DNA from: Chionis minor
Lineage: Eukaryota > Chordata > Aves > Charadriiformes > Chionididae
Direction of reading: 5' to 3'
Assembly (NCBI GenBank): GCA_013398295.1
Contig: VZSF01001513.1
Span: 1,059,232 to 1,123,231, forward strand
Length of the DNA: 64,000 nucleotides
This document shows, in pieces, positions 63,880 through 64,000 of the stretch. The notes under the pieces were generated by a model. The model was not told where the DNA came from and did no database searches. It was given only the letters and a program-made list of their open reading frames with translations. The translations under genes were made by a program, and so were the position numbers. The stretch's first letter is position 1; each line of letters begins with the position of its first letter.

Positions 63880-64000
63880 AGGGCCGGCCAAGGACGGCGG
63901 GAGTCCCCGGAGCCCTCAGGTGAGCGGTGCCACGTTCAGGGCTGGCGGCGGCGACCCTGCCCCGCCACCCCGGGCCGCGCCAACGGCGAGCGCCCACACC
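63880..64000. promoter_or_regulatory. Edge of a CpG island, probable promoter region of the next gene (HIF1A by synteny)
   Basis: About 16 CpG dinucleotides occur in the last 120 bp and density is still rising at the window end, as at the start of a promoter island. In vertebrates the gene that follows PRKCH on the same strand is HIF1A, so this is most likely its upstream edge; that is inference from gene order. A donor-like CAG-GTGAGC lies at 63917-63925, and a CACGT (reverse ACGTG, the hypoxia-element core) at 63931-63935. No HIF1A coding sequence is visible inside the window. Confidence 0.5.

Noticed and set aside
63681..63923. Open frame ending at the donor-like site as a possible first coding exon of HIF1A
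   Set aside because: The conceptual peptide is dominated by the tandem repeat and does not resemble the short N-terminus expected of HIF1A.
1..64000. A previously undescribed multi-gene system, CRISPR array, operon, tRNA or rRNA gene
   Set aside because: I looked on both strands and found none; the window reads as one gene end plus intergenic vertebrate DNA.

Overview
The window looks like nuclear DNA from a bird. The reasons are a decayed CR1 retrotransposon with reverse-transcriptase coding remnants, short CR1 3' tails ending in the ATTCTATG-type repeat, long introns, few interspersed repeats, and spliced exons with canonical GT/AG borders. Species cannot be fixed from the sequence. No bacterial operon, CRISPR array, rRNA or tRNA gene was recognised.

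Only one protein-coding gene can be supported: the 3' end of PRKCH (novel protein kinase C eta) on the + strand. Its last three coding exons lie at 661-849, 16310-16453 and 17886-18032. All junctions are phase 0. They encode the end of the kinase domain (alpha-F helix onward) and the whole AGC C-terminal tail with NFD, turn and hydrophobic motifs. The gene starts outside the window to the left. A 3' UTR of about 0.87 kb follows, ending near an ATTAAA signal at 18877. It holds a perfect Pumilio element and two AUUUA motifs.

From about 18.9 kb to 63.7 kb the sequence is intergenic. A 5'-truncated, frameshifted CR1 copy lies antisense at 20795-21991, and two or three further CR1 scraps are present. 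An AT-rich block at 27.8-28.2 kb is followed by a GC-richer stretch at about 28.3-41 kb. That stretch contains a CpG cluster with a MARE/ARE and AP-1 site pair (32.4-32.6 kb) and a compact orphan CpG island (35.09-35.48 kb). Two CTCF-like motifs in convergent orientation sit at 50.7 and 55.8 kb.

The final 100-300 bases become very CpG-dense, which suggests the edge of a promoter island. In other vertebrates the gene after PRKCH, on the same strand, is HIF1A, so this is probably its upstream edge. No HIF1A coding sequence is visible. I found no convincing novel protein system. The points most worth checking are regulatory: the orphan CpG island, the possible boundary elements, and conserved-looking noncoding blocks in the PRKCH intron and the PRKCH-HIF1A interval.
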